From: an uncultured Faecalibacterium sp. | GTDB taxonomy: Bacteria; Bacillota; Clostridia; Oscillospirales; Ruminococcaceae | Assembly: GCA_934561485.1 (NCBI GenBank) | Contig: CAKTGS010000047.1 | Location: 1 to 15,309, forward strand | Direction: 5' to 3' | Length of the DNA stretch: 15,309 nt | In this document: positions 13,617-15,309 of the stretch, in pieces | Layout of the letters: every line of letters begins with the position of its first letter | Numbering within the stretch: the first letter of the stretch is position 1 | The notes under the pieces: model-generated | The model's database searches: none | The model's input: only the letters and a program-made list of their open reading frames with translations | What the model was told of the DNA's origin: nothing | Made by a program: the position numbers and the translations under genes

Positions 13617-14903
13617 ATGGCAACCAAAAAGAAAGAGCAGCAGGCGGCGGACAGTCCCGGCAGCCGCGAAGAGGTGGAGCGTGCCCTGGCGGGTGCCAGC
13701 TACAGCCCCGGCCAAAAGGTGACCGAAGCAGCCGATGCGCTGAAGGAGTGGCAGGCAAACAAGCCGGGTGATTACCAGAGCCGCTATCAGGGGCAGATCG
13801 ACTCCCTGCTGGATCAGCTGACCAAACGGGACGCGTTCCAGTACAGCCACACGCAGGACCCGCTGTACCGCCAGTACGCCCAGACCTATACCCAGAATGC
13901 GCACGAAGCCAGCGCGGATGCGGCTGCCCAGGCGGCGGCGCTGACCGGCGGCTACGGCTCCAGCTATGCCGTCAGCGCGGCACAGCAGGCATATCAGCAG
14001 CAGATCGGTGCATTGAACAGCGTTGTGCCCACCCTGTACAGCCTGGCACTGGATACCTACAACAGCAGCGGGGATGCCCTGCTGGATCAGCTGGACCAGC
14101 TGAACACCCAGGAGCAGAGCGCCCAGAGCCAGTATAACCAGCAGCTTTCGGATTACTATACCCAGCTGGAACAGAGGGGCGAAGCCTACAACACGGCCTA
14201 CGCGCAGGATTACGGGCAGTATCAGGACTACCTGAGCCGCCTGGACACCCTGCACGGGTACTACACGGCACAGGAACAGGCCCAGAGTGCCCGGCGCCAG
14301 CAGGCCTTCAACGGCGTAATGACCGTGCTGGGGGTCATCGGGGATGCCATCCAGCTGGCCATCAGCGGCACCACCGGTCTTGGCTCCCTGGCAGGCAGCC
14401 TGCTGAACACCGGCTACAACATCTATGCAGGAAACCGCGCCTATGAGGCTGACCGCTCCGACACTGCGTGGAGCCAGCAGATGCAGGAGAAGCAGCGGCA
14501 GGACAGCCTGACCCAGCAGCAGTATGAAAACGCCAGCAGCGAGCGTGCTTATCAGGATACGCTCCGCCAGCAGGCGTTCAACAACCGGGTGACCAGCGAA
14601 AAGCTGGACATTGCCCGGGGCGAGTGGGCACTGAAGCAGTCCAACGCCAAGCAGCAGGCCAGCCGCGGGGCAGACACCGCCGCCGCAAAGGGCAGAAGCC
14701 CGGCGGGCGGCACGGCATCCGGCCAGACCAGCACAGCGCAGACCACCGGCAGCACAGCGCGCACGGGCAGTGCCACAGTGCCGTTTACGGCAACGCTGCT
14801 GCGCAGCCGTGGCAAGAACGATGCGGCCATTACGGCAGCCCTGCAGAAGGAAGGCTACTCGGCAGCGGAAATTGCAAAGATCCTGAAACAGATGAACCAG
14901 TAA
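13617..14903 (+). CDS. Gln/Ala/Tyr-rich phage protein with a hydrophobic core, putative ejection protein
   Basis: A 428-residue protein with AGAGAGG at 13606-13612. Residues 50-230 are long Gln/Tyr/Ser-rich helices with many YQ and QY pairs. Residues about 235-275 (FNGVMTVLGVIGDAIQLAIS, TGLGSLAGSLLNTGYNIYAG) are hydrophobic and Gly-rich. After more Gln-rich helix and a Thr/Ser/Gly-rich linker, the C-terminus is a small helical domain (ITAALQKEGYSAAEIAKILK). Helix-rich, Gln-rich proteins with one hydrophobic patch at the end of a podovirus module are often internal virion proteins that form the DNA ejection channel. This is inference from composition and place. It is the last gene of the module. 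Confidence 0.6.
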   Translation: MATKKKEQQAADSPGSREEVERALAGASYSPGQKVTEAADALKEWQANKPGDYQSRYQGQIDSLLDQLTKRDAFQYSHTQDPLYRQYAQTYTQNAHEASADAAAQAAALTGGYGSSYAVSAAQQAYQQQIGALNSVVPTLYSLALDTYNSSGDALLDQLDQLNTQEQSAQSQYNQQLSDYYTQLEQRGEAYNTAYAQDYGQYQDYLSRLDTLHGYYTAQEQAQSARRQQAFNGVMTVLGVIGDAIQLAISGTTGLGSLAGSLLNTGYNIYAGNRAYEADRSDTAWSQQMQEKQRQDSLTQQQYENASSERAYQDTLRQQAFNNRVTSEKLDIARGEWALKQSNAKQQASRGADTAAAKGRSPAGGTASGQTSTAQTTGSTARTGSATVPFTATLLRSRGKNDAAITAALQKEGYSAAEIAKILKQMNQ

Positions 14904-14911
14904 AGAAAAAG

Positions 14912-14946
14912 CGGAGGCGTCCATCAAATGATGGACGCCTCCGTTT
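14912..14946 (+). terminator. Terminator of the phage module
   Basis: CGGAGGCGTCCATCA (14912-14926) and TGATGGACGCCTCCG (14929-14943) form a perfect 15-bp stem, 8 bases after the last stop codon. Only TTT follows, but the stem is strong and preceded by an A-run. Confidence 0.75.
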
Positions 14947-14954
14947 GCTGTATC

Positions 14955-14987
14955 AAAAAAATCCGCCGTTGCAAATGCAACAGCGGA
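14955..14987 (-). terminator. Minus-strand intrinsic terminator
   Basis: On the minus strand TCCGCTGTTGC, loop ATTT, GCAACGGCGGA (complement 14962-14987, one U.G pair) is followed by seven T (complement of 14955-14961). It ends a minus-strand transcript from the region to its right. Confidence 0.75.
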
Positions 14988-15111
14988 CAGAAGCTTCCCC
15001 GGTAGACATTCCTAATGGTTGGGACCCGCGGGCTAAGCAACAGCCCACTGGGCTGATTGCTTACGGTGCTACGCACCGCCGCCCTGTTCTCGTCCCACTG
15101 GGCACCCACAC
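14988..15111. ncRNA. Structured stretch, possible small RNA
   Basis: No protein gene is seen here. The stretch holds CCCGCGGG (15025-15032), a 13-bp hairpin with one bulged A (TAAGCAACAGCCC 15034-15046 with 15050-15063), a perfect 6-bp hairpin CGGTGC-TAC-GCACCG (15064-15078) and the inverted tRNA-His end (15092-15107). It is bounded by terminators on both sides; on the minus strand the terminator at 14955-14987 would give a defined 3' end. The strand and the promoter are unknown and I do not recognise an RNA family. Confidence 0.3.
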
Positions 15112-15166
15112 AAAAAAAGTCCGCTGTTAAAAACAGCGGACTTTTTGGTGGGGTGCCCAGTGGGAC
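15092..15166. repeat. 16-bp inverted repeat of the tRNA-His 3' end
   Basis: GTCCCACTGGGCACCC at 15092-15107 is repeated exactly, as its reverse complement, at 15151-15166, where it is the acceptor and T-arm end of tRNA-His. The terminator hairpin lies in the middle. Similarity continues weakly into the T-loop (GTTCTCGT against GTTCGAGT). Confidence 0.85.
15114..15146. terminator. Bidirectional terminator after tRNA-His
   Basis: AAAAAGTCCGCTGTT (15114-15128), loop AAA, AACAGCGGACTTTTT (15132-15146), a perfect 15-bp stem with T-runs on both strands. It begins 3 bases after the encoded CCA of tRNA-His and ends the minus-strand tRNA operon; it also stops plus-strand read-through from the phage side. 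Confidence 0.92.
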
Positions 15167-15226
15167 TCGAACCCACGGTCTCCAGATCCACAATCTGGCG
15201 CGTTAACCGACTACGCTATGGGCACC
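15149..15226 (-). tRNA. tRNA-His (anticodon GTG)
   Basis: A full cloverleaf on the minus strand: acceptor stem GTGCCCA/TGGGCAC, D arm GCGTAGTCGGTTAACGC, anticodon stem CCAGA/TCTGG with loop TTGTGGA and anticodon GTG (complement of 15189-15191), and T arm GTGGG-TTCGAGT-CCCAC. The extra G at position -1 (15226) opposite C73 (15152), the hallmark of tRNA-His, is present, and CCA is encoded (15149-15151). Confidence 0.96.
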
Positions 15227-15233
15227 ACATAGA

Positions 15234-15307
<74 letters not shown>

Positions 15308-15309
15308 AC

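Noticed and set aside
14924..15193. Minus-strand open frame across the tRNA-His end (89 codons)
   Set aside because: It overlaps tRNA-His, its terminator and other hairpins; such frames are common artefacts of tRNA sequences.

Overview
The window looks like the chromosome of a GC-rich, low-G+C-phylum-type gut Firmicute, most likely Faecalibacterium or a close Oscillospiraceae relative. This is inferred from the style of the genes: AGGAGG ribosome binding sites throughout, an MglC-type sugar permease, a lipobox TAXI receptor, GltS, a minus-strand tRNA cluster, and a REP-like palindromic repeat of a kind I associate with that genus. No marker gene fixes the species.

Left part (1-5040): ordinary host genes, mostly transport. 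The 3' end of a galactose/methyl-galactoside ABC permease (mglC-like) ends at a strong terminator. It is followed by a small coiled-coil membrane protein with its own extended -10 promoter, then a repeat-rich spacer. Next comes a two- or three-gene operon: a TAXI-family solute-binding lipoprotein, the sodium/glutamate symporter GltS, and a tiny His-rich protein. This operon converges on a minus-strand NCS2 (AzgA-type) purine permease, and the two share one bidirectional terminator.

Right part (5278-14903): nine genes in one orientation that form a podovirus-like virion module. In order they are a small putative TerS, TerL, a P22/T7-type portal, a protease-scaffold fusion, an N4-gp56-family major capsid protein, a small capsid-associated protein, a head-tail adaptor, a beta-propeller-like tail nozzle, a 61-aa protein, and a Gln-rich protein with a hydrophobic core that may be an ejection protein (the putative TerS is counted as part of the packaging pair). 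No integrase, repressor, replication, lysis or tail-fibre gene lies between the host genes on the left and the tRNAs on the right. The block could be a defective prophage, a satellite, or a domesticated particle (GTA-like).

The most interesting observation is the maturation scheme. The scaffold protein carries an N-terminal Prp-type cysteine protease (the host family that trims ribosomal protein L27), joined to the scaffold through an LQLFA motif. The major capsid protein begins with a 9-residue LQLFA-ending leader of the same length and type as the L27 leader. The cluster thus appears to carry its own L27-style protease together with two substrates for it. A strong terminator sits between the capsid genes and the tail genes, as Tphi does in T7.

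Right edge (14904-15309): several terminators, a highly structured unassigned stretch, an inverted 16-bp copy of the tRNA-His 3' end, and minus-strand tRNA-His(GTG) and tRNA-Arg(TCT).
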